A DNA stretch of 64,000 nucleotides from Leptothoe kymatousa TAU-MAC 1615 (GTDB taxonomy: Bacteria > Cyanobacteriota > Cyanobacteriia > Phormidesmidales > Phormidesmidaceae). This document shows, piece after piece, positions 54,241 through 63,896 of the stretch. A program made the position numbers and the translations under genes. The notes under the pieces were generated by a model that worked only from the letters and a program-made list of their open reading frames with translations, had not been told where the DNA came from and made no database searches. Numbering within the stretch: the first letter of the stretch is position 1; the number at the start of each line of letters is the position of its first letter. The stretch lies in NCBI RefSeq assembly GCF_018739865.1, contig NZ_JADOER010000004.1:627067-691066 (forward strand). The letters are read 5' to 3'.

Positions 54241-54841
54241 TTTACACGCTATTTTCTGACTGCTAATGCGAAATCCTGACTGATAGCGGCCGATATCGAA
54301 GGGCGGTTTCAGCAATAAGCCCAAGCCACATCCGTTAGGGATTGCCTTGGTCGGATTGCCACGTTTGAACCGGCCTGGCTGAATTCAAATTGGGAGTGTG
54401 ATCGCTGAAATAGAGGTTTGGACCCCTTACCTGCTCGGCATTCAATGGGGAACGGCTAAATTTGTAGTTTTGTAACATTTTTAAGCTTGTTACCGAGCAG
54501 CGCTCAGTCGCTGGCGCTTTGTTTTCAGGGTTAGAAATTGCATGGGCTATTCAATGGACCATGTTGCCAATCTAGTTAAAGCTGCATGGGACTAGGGTTT
54601 TCGTCCAAAAAAAAATAATCCTCGGGCCAGTGGAACCAAGCCGTTGATCGCCTTCCGGCTCAATTGACGGAAAACCTTTCCACTGATACGATCACGTCTG
54701 TATCCTCTGTCCCGTTTGGGTTTCAAACCCATACTGTTAAAGGGACAGAAATTGTAAAGCCACATTCTAATAATAGTCGAGACTTTTGCGATTATTTGAA
54801 GTGGTAGAGCTGTAAAAACTGTTTTTCTAAGGGCTTAGGAA
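54241..54841. other. Gene-free stretch upstream of the single-REP linker
   Basis: 601 bp without a supported frame on either strand. It presumably contains the promoter of the linker at 54842. A run AAAAAAAATAAT lies at about 54608. I saw no RNA gene or repeat of note. Confidence 0.45.
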
Positions 54842-55771
54842 ATGCTTAAAAAGTTGTCTGGTGTCTTGGAGCTAAAGCTGCCATTACTTGATAAGGGTGA
54901 ATCAAGTCGGCCAAAAGCTGCTGAGTCAAAGCCTGTTGCTGCCCCCAAGCCCCCTCAGGATACTAAGACTGCGGCTGCCGCTCCTGCCGTTAGCAGTCAG
55001 GCTGCACCAGCGAGTGCCGCTACAACGTTGCCAGCGAAGTATATGTCCGCCGTGGCGGGTAGCCCTATTGCTGAGTTTATTAACGAAACTGCATCCGTCG
55101 AGAATGCGGACCTAGTCATCGAAGCTGCCTATAAGCAAGTTTTTGGCAATGCTTATTTAATGGACAGCGAGCGTTCCAAGGTAGCCGAGTCTAAGGTGCG
55201 CAGCGGTGAGATTAGTGTTCTAGAATTTGTTCGCAGCTTGGCAAAGTCCGATCGATACAGAATGCTTTTCTTTGAAAAGTGTCCTAATGTCACTGCGGTT
55301 GAGCTCAATTTTAAGCATCTGTTGGGTCGTGCCCCTGACAGTTACGAAGAAATTGCTCAGCATCTTAGAATTTTGTCAGAAGAAGGATTTGACGCAGAGA
55401 TTGATTCCTATCTTGACAGTGACGAATACTTTTGTACGTTTGGGGATATGCAGGTCCCTTACGTTCGAGGCTATACCAGCCAAGTGGGTAAGTCCTCCGT
55501 GGGCTTCACCCGTTCCTTTGCGTTGTTTGGTGCCGCCTGCAGCAGCGATAAGTCTAAATTTGCAGATGCAGCTACTGCTGATCTGAAGCCCGGCTTGTTG
55601 CAAAGCTCCCCCGGCACTATTCCTCCCCTTAACCCAATTCCTGATTCAGCCGCCCAGGTTCCGGTTAAGGTGCCGATGCCTCGCTACCCTCAGGAGTTGA
55701 AGCTCATGGCGAGGGAGCTGTTGTCGGAAATTCAGGAAAGACAGGGTAAAGGCCCCTATTGCAATTACTAG
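54842..55771 (+). CDS. Single-REP phycobilisome linker with a long Ala/Pro-rich N-terminus
   Basis: 309 residues. Residues 1-65 are low-complexity (KAAESKPVAAPKPPQDTK, then AAAAPAVSSQAAPASAATT). One REP domain at about 75-220 ([63 protein letters not shown]). The KQVFGN and KVRSGEISVLEFVRSLAKSDRYR pattern is closest to domains 1 and 3 of the four-REP linker. There is no CpcD domain; the C-terminus ends in an amphipathic helix (ELKLMARELLSEIQERQ). It might anchor a rod to the core or to the membrane, or initiate a rod; CpcG-type assignment is not supported by sequence I can recognise. Confidence 0.85.
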   Translation: MLKKLSGVLELKLPLLDKGESSRPKAAESKPVAAPKPPQDTKTAAAAPAVSSQAAPASAATTLPAKYMSAVAGSPIAEFINETASVENADLVIEAAYKQVFGNAYLMDSERSKVAESKVRSGEISVLEFVRSLAKSDRYRMLFFEKCPNVTAVELNFKHLLGRAPDSYEEIAQHLRILSEEGFDAEIDSYLDSDEYFCTFGDMQVPYVRGYTSQVGKSSVGFTRSFALFGAACSSDKSKFADAATADLKPGLLQSSPGTIPPLNPIPDSAAQVPVKVPMPRYPQELKLMARELLSEIQERQGKGPYCNY

Positions 55772-55820
55772 GCTTGAACCCATGGGCAATGCCCTAGTTG
55801 GGCATTGCTTGGTTATATGC

Positions 55821-55861
55821 AAAATAGGGATGGTTCCCTTGAAGAGAACCATCCCTATTTT
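55821..55861. terminator. Bidirectional terminator between two convergent linker genes
   Basis: AAAATAGGGATGGTTC (55821-55836) and its exact complement (55846-55861) form a 16-bp stem; T runs follow on both strands (TGTTTTTG on plus). Confidence 0.9.
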
Positions 55862-55965
55862 GTTTTTGTGTCCTATGGCAAGGGTGGGCCATGGGCCGAT
55901 GGCAAAGCGGTTGAGAATGGGTTTGATACGTCAATATCCCCATGCTCAAACTGCCCGGTTAAGGT

Positions 55966-58314
55966 TTAACGGAAATTCCGCTGTTGCCACTTGTTCAGAC
56001 GGTTAGCGCCAATGGTGGCTAACGCCTGGGCTTCCATAAGTTCGCCCCGTAGTCGTTCAATTAAAGCGGCTTTTTCGTCAGACTGCCGGGAGGGACTGCT
56101 ACCCAAAACTGCTTTTGTCTGGGTGCCTTTTCTCAGCACAGATGCGCCAATGCTGGCGGAAGGACGCAGGCTTGCCAACTGTTGTTGCAGTTTGGCAATG
56201 AGTAAATCCTGTTCGCTAGTTTGGGGTTGGGGGGTGGCAGGCGTGGGTGTTGTTGTCGGTGGAGTAAATTTAAACACCTCTGCCAAAATATCTTGGGCAT
56301 CGCGGGGCTTGCTGACCTTGGGCTCCTGATAGGGCAGGATGCCATTGGTCACCCGTGGGCGATTATCCGTTAGATCCTTGTCGCTGCTGGAGGCTCCCTT
56401 GAGTAACGACAACATGTTGGTAAATTCCACCATGGTTTGCCCTGGAGCGCTTTCGTAACCTCGATAGTAGGGCACGATATTCTCACCAAAGGCGTTGTTG
56501 TACTCATCGCTATCGATATAGCTATCGATGTCGGCGGCATAGCCTTCGGTATCCAAAATTGCGCTGTGGGCCTTCATTTCAGCGAAGTTTTGTGGTGCCC
56601 GCCCGAGCAGGTGCTTAAAGTGCAGCTCCATGGCGCGATACCGATAGCAGTTGGTAAACCGAGACTGGTAGAGCTCCGATTTCGCCACCTGGCGCACAAA
56701 CTCGCGCACGCTAAGTTCTCCATTTCTGAGTTGAGACTCGGGCACTACCAAACGCTCACTTTCCATAATGTGGGCATTGCCCATCACCTGGCGATAAACT
56801 GCTCGAATGACCACTTCAATCTCATCTGTGGAAGCACCGGGGATGAGTTCGACGGGTAGGGTTTGTCGGAAGGGGGCATAGCCCTTGAAGGTGTGCTGGT
56901 TAGCAACTTGTTCGGGGGTGGGTTCGGGCTCTGCCTGGAGGAAGGTGGGGGTGTAGGTAATGTCGGCGGGGCTGCTTAGGGGTGCGATCTCATCAATCTG
57001 CTCAGCCATCAGTGCCTTGGTTAGCCGTGCTTGGGATTGATAGTAGGCAGGATTGTTGTCATTGCTCGCGTTACCGCGCAGCAGCCGCAAGAGATTGGCA
57101 AACCCCGCCACCTTTTGCCCGGTGGGAGACTGATGCCCACGATAATAGGGCACGGTGTTTTCGCCAAAGGCTAGCAGATATTCTTCACTATCCAGATAGG
57201 TGTCAATGTCTGCCTCAAAACCATGGGTTTCTAAAATGTTGCTATGGTCGGCAATGTCGCTATAGCTGTTGGGGGCACGGCCCAGGAGATGTTTGAAATT
57301 TAATTCAATAAACCGGCTGCGAGAGCAAGGCTCGAAAAAGCGGCTGCGATATAGTTCAGATTGGGCCACCGCTCGGATAAACCCACGCACACTAATTTGG
57401 CGATTGAGTAAAAGAGATTCGGCCTCTGCCAACGCCGCTCGCTCGCTTTCCATCACATGGGCATTGCCCAACACTTGGCGATAGACGGCTCGGATCACCA
57501 CATCAACCGCTTCCGACGAGTCATGGGCCCACAGTTCAACGGGGTCTGCTTCATTAAAGGCCTGGGTGCCCAGTTGAATGGCCTGCGGGTCGGCCTTTGC
57601 CACAGCTAGCTCAGGGTGCATGAGGGCATAGGCTTCAGCGGTGATGGGGGTGCGCCATTCGGTTTTGGGCCGGGTGACGGGGGCGATTTTGCCTACGGCA
57701 TTGCCCATGGTGGCCTGATTTAATCGGGCTTGTTGACTGTTGGCCACATTGTTGTCATGGCTGGCGGCCCCCCGCAATAGTTTTAGAAAATTGGGAAAAC
57801 CCGCCACTTTTTGCCCGGTGGGAGAGCGATGCCCGCGATAGAAGGGCACCGTGTTTTCCCCAAAGGTGCGGTAATACTCATCGCTGTCGAGGTAAGAGTC
57901 AATTTCTGTTTCGAATCCCGCAGACTCTAGAATGTCGCTATGGCTGGCAATGTCGTCGTAGCTGTTGGGGGCACGACCCAATAGGTGTTTAAAGTTAAGT
58001 TCGATGGAACGATTGCGCGAGCATGGCTCGAAGAACCGGGAGCGATATAGGTCAGATTTTGCCACGTGGCGCACAAAGTCGCGGACGGTGATGGCGCGGT
58101 TATGGAGCTGTGATTCGGCCTCTGCTAAGGTTGACCGTTCGCTTTCCATCACATGGGCATTGCCCAGCACCTGCCTGTAAACAGCGCGAATAACGACATT
58201 AACGGTTTCTAAAGAATCACTCGGCCATAACTGCACAGGATCTGTTTCATCAAAGGCTTGGGTGCCTAACCTAATGGCAGAATTGATAACAGGATTTGCA
58301 AATGTGCTGACCAT
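55966..58314 (-). CDS. Multidomain phycobilisome linker with three REP domains and a coiled-coil tail
   Basis: 782 residues. REP domains at about 25-170, 257-405 and 488-635. Domains 1 and 2 are very alike (each preceded by LGTQAF(D/N)E.DPV.LW, and both with [20 protein letters not shown] and FGENTVP.YRGH), so they arose by recent duplication; domain 3 ([22 protein letters not shown]) is closer to CpeC. The tail (about 660-782) has a Thr/Pro stretch and two helical segments each ending in a similar motif: LRPSASIGASVLRKG and ALATIGANRLNKW. No CpcD or ApcE phycobiliprotein domain. It resembles the three-REP linkers reported for Gloeobacter. Role inferred: chaining three hexamers and, through the tail, docking to another complex. 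Confidence 0.9.
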   Translation of the reverse strand: MVSTFANPVINSAIRLGTQAFDETDPVQLWPSDSLETVNVVIRAVYRQVLGNAHVMESERSTLAEAESQLHNRAITVRDFVRHVAKSDLYRSRFFEPCSRNRSIELNFKHLLGRAPNSYDDIASHSDILESAGFETEIDSYLDSDEYYRTFGENTVPFYRGHRSPTGQKVAGFPNFLKLLRGAASHDNNVANSQQARLNQATMGNAVGKIAPVTRPKTEWRTPITAEAYALMHPELAVAKADPQAIQLGTQAFNEADPVELWAHDSSEAVDVVIRAVYRQVLGNAHVMESERAALAEAESLLLNRQISVRGFIRAVAQSELYRSRFFEPCSRSRFIELNFKHLLGRAPNSYSDIADHSNILETHGFEADIDTYLDSEEYLLAFGENTVPYYRGHQSPTGQKVAGFANLLRLLRGNASNDNNPAYYQSQARLTKALMAEQIDEIAPLSSPADITYTPTFLQAEPEPTPEQVANQHTFKGYAPFRQTLPVELIPGASTDEIEVVIRAVYRQVMGNAHIMESERLVVPESQLRNGELSVREFVRQVAKSELYQSRFTNCYRYRAMELHFKHLLGRAPQNFAEMKAHSAILDTEGYAADIDSYIDSDEYNNAFGENIVPYYRGYESAPGQTMVEFTNMLSLLKGASSSDKDLTDNRPRVTNGILPYQEPKVSKPRDAQDILAEVFKFTPPTTTPTPATPQPQTSEQDLLIAKLQQQLASLRPSASIGASVLRKGTQTKAVLGSSPSRQSDEKAALIERLRGELMEAQALATIGANRLNKWQQRNFR

Positions 58315-58591
58315 TCACCGTCTCCAATTTTATAGTTGTGTCGACTGAACCAGGGCTATGTTCTAACGAGAAAACACAGGTACCTAGTCGTGCTAAATAG
58401 TGTGTATTGTTACCATTTTATTAAGATTAGGGTCTGGAAACCTTGATGAATTGTTACGACTCAGCTGTTTTGTGGCTCAACCCTAGAACGCCCCATCCAA
58501 AGCAGGAGGTTTGACCGATAATGGAAGGCGGCATAGGGGAGATAGAATACGGTTTCCTTCTCCATTCTGGATTCCTAACGGCACTACATCT

Positions 58592-59878
58592 ATGGACTCG
58601 CTACTAACTCAGCTGCATGAAAATCTAGAAAATCTTGAGAAGAGTCGTGGTGATCGTGTAGAAATTGAAAGCATTAAACGTCTGATTCGCGATCGACTAC
58701 CGGCGGTTGATACGGCGCGAGTCTTGCCCCATAGGAAAACACCCGCAGGGAAAACTAAGGTATTGCATATGAACTATATGCATAGCGATACCTCGAAAAC
58801 AACTGAAATAGAGTGTCTACGATTTTTTGCTAAAACCCTGGCTCAACTGGAGTTGCGTCTAGAAATTGTTACGGACGAGGGCTGTCGAGAGGAGATTGAG
58901 CGAGAACTCTCACAATCTGTTTATCAAGCCCTGGACTATGGTGTGGTCATCAGTCAGAATCCTGTCTCTAAGTGGGCTGAAGACAGTGTGGAATATTTGC
59001 AAAATGGTCAAATGGCGGTGCTGCAACCGTTTGACAATGAACTGCTTGAGTGGGCCATGACCGTGGGGCGAAAAGAACGATGGCAAGGGAAAATGAGTCC
59101 GTCCCTGTTGGAGGAGATTTTGCGGGACGATCATTTGTGGATTCTCTTGGGCGTCAGGGTGAATGAATTAAGAACGGGGTTAGAGTTAGAACGTGCCGCC
59201 CGGTTGCAAGGGCAGCATGTTGGCCATCTGAGGGCCTATATTGAGGGGGGCAATATGATTACGGGGGAGGATGCCACCGGTCAGCCAATTATTTTGGTGG
59301 GAAAGGATGCGATCGCAACCACCGCCCACATGTATCAACTCACCCCTGACGAAGCGAAAACCGTTATCGCTGAAGATTTTGGGTTAGATAGCATTGATCG
59401 GGTGATTGCGGTTGAGCAGCCAGGCAAATTTCACCTGGACATGGGCATGCTTTTCCTCGGCCATGGCAAAGTGATTGTCAATGACAGCAAAGCGGCCCTC
59501 AACGATGCCGTGGAAATGGCCGAGATGGTCCCGAGTGAAACCATGGCCAAAACGGCCACTAAGCTAACGCTGCAATGCAGTTTAGAAGACGACGCTGCCC
59601 AGGACTTACGGTTGGCAGGTCTAGAGGTGCGGCGAGAGAAACTGGAAAACGATGTGTTTTATAACTTCTTCAATGGTGAGTTTGTTCAGGGGGGAGACGG
59701 CTTAAACTATTACATTACCAACGGCAGCTTTAAAGATACCCAAGAGACCTTCGAAGCCTTGATGGTCAAGGAACTCCAGGTTGTTGAAAAAGTCTTTTTT
59801 AGTCCGCAGCCCGTGGCTCAAAAAAGTCTCCAAGAGCGTGGTGGGGTGGGTTGTCGTCTCAAAGGCTCAAGCCTGTAG
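58592..59878 (+). CDS. Guanidine-modifying-enzyme (pentein)-like protein
   Basis: 428 residues from the ATG at 58592 (an upstream frame start at 58511 is less likely). The C-terminal two thirds show pentein-type signatures: YIEGGNMITG (ExGG), KFHLDMGMLFLG (the H-x-D of the active site), and RGGVGCRLKG with a Cys near the C-terminus where the nucleophile sits in arginine/agmatine deiminases and amidinotransferases. The N-terminal 45 residues look like a helix (LTQLHENLENLEKSRGDRVE). This fits an arginine, agmatine or dimethylarginine-type hydrolase or transferase, with the substrate unknown. It is divergent from the three-REP linker gene and convergent with ppx. Confidence 0.6.
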   Translation: MDSLLTQLHENLENLEKSRGDRVEIESIKRLIRDRLPAVDTARVLPHRKTPAGKTKVLHMNYMHSDTSKTTEIECLRFFAKTLAQLELRLEIVTDEGCREEIERELSQSVYQALDYGVVISQNPVSKWAEDSVEYLQNGQMAVLQPFDNELLEWAMTVGRKERWQGKMSPSLLEEILRDDHLWILLGVRVNELRTGLELERAARLQGQHVGHLRAYIEGGNMITGEDATGQPIILVGKDAIATTAHMYQLTPDEAKTVIAEDFGLDSIDRVIAVEQPGKFHLDMGMLFLGHGKVIVNDSKAALNDAVEMAEMVPSETMAKTATKLTLQCSLEDDAAQDLRLAGLEVRREKLENDVFYNFFNGEFVQGGDGLNYYITNGSFKDTQETFEALMVKELQVVEKVFFSPQPVAQKSLQERGGVGCRLKGSSL

Positions 59879-59925
59879 TGTTGGTTTCGCCGCGGGTGGG
59901 GATAGGGGACTTATGGGTAAGAGCC

Positions 59926-60861
59926 CTAGAGCAAAAGGCCATAGCGGGCACCTCGAACGCTGACTTGGATTCGATCACTATCGAAGTGTTCCAGTAAGGT
60001 GAGCAAAATAAGTAACGCCGGTAAAATAATGTCGGCTCGTCCAGGTTCCATGCCGGGTAAATTTTCTCGCTGCTGCAGCGAACGTTGATTGAGCTGCTGA
60101 TAGAGGGTTGTGATGGCGGGGCGAGTGAGGGGATACCCATCAATTGCATCAATATCATAGCGTTGTAGTTTTTGAGACAGGGCCGCCAGGGTGGTGGCTG
60201 TGCCTCCAGTTAATAGGACCGTTGTTTCAGGCTTGATGGTGGGCAGTTGTTGAAATAGCCCGCCGATTTGCGATCGCAGATACTCAAACTGGTCTGTGGA
60301 AATTTGTTGACTTAGTTGATAGCGCTCCTGGACCACCACCGCCCCCAGGGGCACGCTGGTTTGATATTCAATCTTGTCACCTCGGCCATAGACTATTTCA
60401 GTACTGCCACCGCCAATGTCAATCACCAAATACGGTGTTTGGTGGTGGATGGACGATAGGGAACTCAACGCCCCTTTAAATGTGTAGTGGGCTTCTTCCG
60501 CTGGGCTCAGGATCCGCACATCTAAGTTCAAGCGGTGTTTGATTTGTCCACAAAAATAATCACTATTTTGGGCCCGGCGCAGGGCTGCGGTGCCAAAGCA
60601 AATCATCTTGGTTGGGGAAAATGTACGGGCCAGGGCCACGTAGTCGGTTAGCCCAGCCAGGGTGCGGGCCATGGCGGCGTCAGCCAGACATCCCGTGGCG
60701 ATCAGATTTTCCCCCAGACGGACTGTTTGGGCTCGGTCAATCACCGGTATCAGGGCGGACGGCATGCCCTGCTCCATGGCCGGCGCCGGTGTTGCGATCA
60801 GCAACAAAATTGAATTAGTACCAATATCAATGGCGACGACATGGGATGGGGAAGTGGCCAT
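59926..60861 (-). CDS. Ppx/GppA family phosphatase (exopolyphosphatase-like)
   Basis: 311 residues from the ATG at 60861. The actin-like ATPase-fold motifs are present: VVAIDIGTNSILLLIA (phosphate 1), GTAALRRAQNSD, YLVIDIGGGSTEIVYG (with the catalytic region LSPAEEAHYTFKGAL before it) and LLTGGTATTLAAL. This short form lacks the C-terminal HD-like domain of E. coli Ppx. Expected to remove terminal phosphate from polyphosphate or to hydrolyse pppGpp. It is transcribed towards the pentein-like gene, and divergent from glgP. Confidence 0.9.
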   Translation of the reverse strand: MATSPSHVVAIDIGTNSILLLIATPAPAMEQGMPSALIPVIDRAQTVRLGENLIATGCLADAAMARTLAGLTDYVALARTFSPTKMICFGTAALRRAQNSDYFCGQIKHRLNLDVRILSPAEEAHYTFKGALSSLSSIHHQTPYLVIDIGGGSTEIVYGRGDKIEYQTSVPLGAVVVQERYQLSQQISTDQFEYLRSQIGGLFQQLPTIKPETTVLLTGGTATTLAALSQKLQRYDIDAIDGYPLTRPAITTLYQQLNQRSLQQRENLPGMEPGRADIILPALLILLTLLEHFDSDRIQVSVRGARYGLLL

Positions 60862-61121
60862 GGCTGTTTCTATCAATCTGTGTTGCTTTGTAAAACAAAA
60901 TGCAATAAAAGGTAATCGAACTCAATGGAAATGGAGCTGTCGTTGTTAATTGAAGAAAAAATTTAGCTTCTGTGAGAGTCCTTGCTCCTGCTGGTTTGTC
61001 TGGGGATGGATGGTGCGCGGGAGCAAAAACAGTGTTAAGGAACTGGGGGCAAACCCGGAGACCGGGGTCAGAATATGGGGGAACTGTAGCCCTTGCGTCT
61101 AGAACTTACTCAACACCTACT

Positions 61122-63749
61122 ATGCGTCCGATTCGTACATTTAACGTTACGCCCACCCTGCCTCCGTCGTTAGCGCCGTTGAAGCAGCTAGCGGAGAACA
61201 TCCACTGGGACTGGGATGGCGGCACTATCGACTTGTTTAAACGCCTTGATCCTGAGCTGTGGGTATCCAGTCGCTACAACCCTATTCTGATGCTCAGCAC
61301 CATCAGCCAAGATCGATTGCAGGCGGTGGCAGAAGATGGTGGGTTTATTGCCCAAATGAGCCACGCTGTTGAGCGCCTAGAGCAGTATTTGCAGGAGACC
61401 TCTTGGTACGACGCCAACCGTCAACAGCCGACGGAAAATGAGTGCTACGCCTATTTCTCCATGGAGTTTGGTTTGACCACTTGTCTGCCTGTGTATTCAG
61501 GTGGCTTGGGCGTACTGGCTGGGGATCATCTCAAAACCGCCAGTGATTTAGGTTTGCCCTTGGTGGGTGTGGGCCTGCTTTACCAGGAAGGTTACTTTGC
61601 CCAGTACCTGAATGCAGATGGTTGGCAGCAGGAGCGCTATCCCATCAATGATTTTTACAATATGCCCCTGACCCTGGAACGGGATGCCCAAGGGAATGAG
61701 TTGCGCATCTCTGTGGACTATCCTGGCCGTAAGGTCTATGCGCGCGTTTGGCGGGTGCAGGTGGGTCGGGTGCCGCTGTATTTGTTAGATACCAACATCG
61801 AACCCAACGCCCCTGAGGATCAAGACATTTGCGATCGCCTCTACGGCGGTGACATCGACATGCGGATCCAGCAGGAAATGATGCTGGGGATCGGCGGTGT
61901 TCGCATGCTCCAAGCCCTAGCCCTAAAGCCTTCGGCCTATCACCTAAATGAAGGCCACTCCGCCTTTTTGGCCCTAGAGCGCATCCGCATTCTGATGAGC
62001 GATCAGAACCTAAGCTTTAGCGAAGCTCAGCAGGTGGCTAAGGCCAGCCAGCTGTTTACCACCCACACCCCTGTTCCCGCCGGTATCGACCTCTTCCCAC
62101 CCCATAAGGTCTTCCATTACCTAGGGCACTATGCCGCCCACTTCGGCCTATCCCATGAGCATTTTCTTGCGTTGGGTCGCGAAGTCGACAACGACAATGA
62201 GTCCTCCTTTAGCATGGCAGTCCTGGCCATTAAGATGGCCTCCTTTGTCAACGGTGTGAGTAAGCTGCACGGGGCCGTATCTCGTAAAATGTTTGGCGGT
62301 CTGTGGCCCCATTTGCCAGTGAATGAGGTGCCCATTACCTCCATCACCAATGGCGTCCATGCCCGTAGCTGTGTGTCTCGCTCCACCCAAGAACTCTACG
62401 ACCGCTACCTAGGCCCCACTTGGGATAGTGCCGATGCCAACGATCCCCTATGGGATAAGGTGAATGCCATTCCCGATGAAGAAATTTGGCGCAACCATGA
62501 GAGCTGCCGCTCCCATTTGGTCATGTCCGTTCGCGATCGCTTGTACAAAGCGGTTAAAGAGCGCGGCGGCTCCCACCTAGAAATGGAGCGTGCCCAAGAA
62601 GTCCTAGACCCCAGCATTTTGACCATCGGCTTTGCCCGTCGGTTTGCCACCTATAAGCGCGCCACCTTGTTCCTGCGCGATGTAGAGCGCCTACGCAAGA
62701 TTGTTGAAAATTCCCTTGGCCGTCGCGTACAGTTTGTGATCGCCGGTAAGGCCCACCCCAAGGATATTCCTGGTAAAGAGCTGATCCGCAATATTATTCA
62801 CTTCACCCGCGATGAAGGATTGGATCGCTCCATTGTATTTGTGCCCAACTACGATATCCACGTGGCTCGTTGGATGGTTTCGGGCTGTGATGTGTGGTTG
62901 AACAATCCTCGCCGCCCCCGCGAAGCCTCTGGCACCAGCGGCATGAAGGCCGCCATGAACGGTTTGCCTAACCTCAGTGTTCTAGATGGTTGGTGGGATG
63001 AAGCCGACTACTCCAAAACCGGTTGGCCCATTGGTTCTGGAGAAGACTACGAGGACCAGGAGTACCAGGACGAAGTGGAAGCCAACGATCTCTATGAGCT
63101 GCTAGAGAACGAAGTGGTGCCCCTGTTCTACGATCGCAATGACCACGGTATTCCCCGGGGTTGGGTGGCCAAAATGAAGGCCGCTATCCGGTTGAATACC
63201 CCCGCCTTCAACACGGCGCGCATGCTGCAAGAATATGCCACCCTGGGCTACTTTGCTGCGTCCGATCGCGGTCAGCGACTAATGGCTGAAGGCTATGCGC
63301 CAGCTAAGGCGTTGTCCAATTGGCAGTCGGAACTACACCACCACTGGCAGCACATCTCCATCGGCGAAATTTACCTCTCCCACGATATGGAGCTGCAGGT
63401 GAATGAGCCCCTCCAGGTCACGGCTCGGATTCATTTGGGCCATTTGCAGGCGTCCGATGTCTTGGTCGAGTTCTATCAAGGTGGCATTGACATTGATGGC
63501 GAGCTCCAAGGTGGTCAGGCAACATCCATGGTTTACCGTGGCCAAGACCCTGATGGTAGTAGCCTCTACAACCTAAATGTGGCCTATAGCCACAGCGGTC
63601 TCCAAGGGTTCTCATTGCGGGTATTGCCCCAACACGAGCATTTGAGTAGCCCCTATGCTACTCGTCTAGTGCTGTGGGCGGATCCCGATAATGTCCGCAT
63701 TGTCATTGGCCATGTGGAGTCTCCCTCCTTGGCCCAAGTTGGCGCTTAA
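61122..63749 (+). CDS. glgP: Glycogen/alpha-glucan phosphorylase
   Basis: 875 residues from the ATG at 61122 (MRPIRTFNVTPTLPPSL); an open extension to 60972 is not conserved-looking. It is of the short alpha-glucan phosphorylase type with an N-terminal DUF3417-like region (LAENIHWDWDGGTIDLFKRLDP). Catalytic parts are EFGLTTCLPVYSGGLGVLAGDH, YHLNEGHSAFLALERI, TTHTPVPAGIDLFP and the pyridoxal-phosphate lysine in GTSGMKAAMNG. The enzyme releases glucose 1-phosphate from glycogen chains in the cytoplasm. A two-part hairpin follows the gene. Confidence 0.96.
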   Translation: MRPIRTFNVTPTLPPSLAPLKQLAENIHWDWDGGTIDLFKRLDPELWVSSRYNPILMLSTISQDRLQAVAEDGGFIAQMSHAVERLEQYLQETSWYDANRQQPTENECYAYFSMEFGLTTCLPVYSGGLGVLAGDHLKTASDLGLPLVGVGLLYQEGYFAQYLNADGWQQERYPINDFYNMPLTLERDAQGNELRISVDYPGRKVYARVWRVQVGRVPLYLLDTNIEPNAPEDQDICDRLYGGDIDMRIQQEMMLGIGGVRMLQALALKPSAYHLNEGHSAFLALERIRILMSDQNLSFSEAQQVAKASQLFTTHTPVPAGIDLFPPHKVFHYLGHYAAHFGLSHEHFLALGREVDNDNESSFSMAVLAIKMASFVNGVSKLHGAVSRKMFGGLWPHLPVNEVPITSITNGVHARSCVSRSTQELYDRYLGPTWDSADANDPLWDKVNAIPDEEIWRNHESCRSHLVMSVRDRLYKAVKERGGSHLEMERAQEVLDPSILTIGFARRFATYKRATLFLRDVERLRKIVENSLGRRVQFVIAGKAHPKDIPGKELIRNIIHFTRDEGLDRSIVFVPNYDIHVARWMVSGCDVWLNNPRRPREASGTSGMKAAMNGLPNLSVLDGWWDEADYSKTGWPIGSGEDYEDQEYQDEVEANDLYELLENEVVPLFYDRNDHGIPRGWVAKMKAAIRLNTPAFNTARMLQEYATLGYFAASDRGQRLMAEGYAPAKALSNWQSELHHHWQHISIGEIYLSHDMELQVNEPLQVTARIHLGHLQASDVLVEFYQGGIDIDGELQGGQATSMVYRGQDPDGSSLYNLNVAYSHSGLQGFSLRVLPQHEHLSSPYATRLVLWADPDNVRIVIGHVESPSLAQVGA

Positions 63750-63803
63750 AGACTAAATCCATGGGCTTAACCCTTTAGGGGTAGCCCCATAGCCTGCTTG
63801 TAA

Positions 63804-63851
63804 CTAACCCACCGATGGGAACCTGGCCTCAGGTTTTTGTCGGTGGGTTAG
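63804..63851. terminator. Hairpin between glgP and the histone-deacetylase-family gene
   Basis: CTAACCCACCGA (63804-63815) pairs with TCGGTGGGTTAG (63840-63851), with an inner stem ACCTG/CAGGT (63821-63834). It lies between convergent genes and may serve both. Confidence 0.75.
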
Positions 63852-63896
63852 TCATAGGGGGCTGTTGTTGTCGCTGTAGCGCGGTTTTTTCCACGG

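Noticed and set aside
54241-54841. Possible small RNA or tRNA gene in the gap after cpeA
   Set aside because: No cloverleaf-like arrangement, CCA end or convincing promoter-plus-terminator pair was found by eye.
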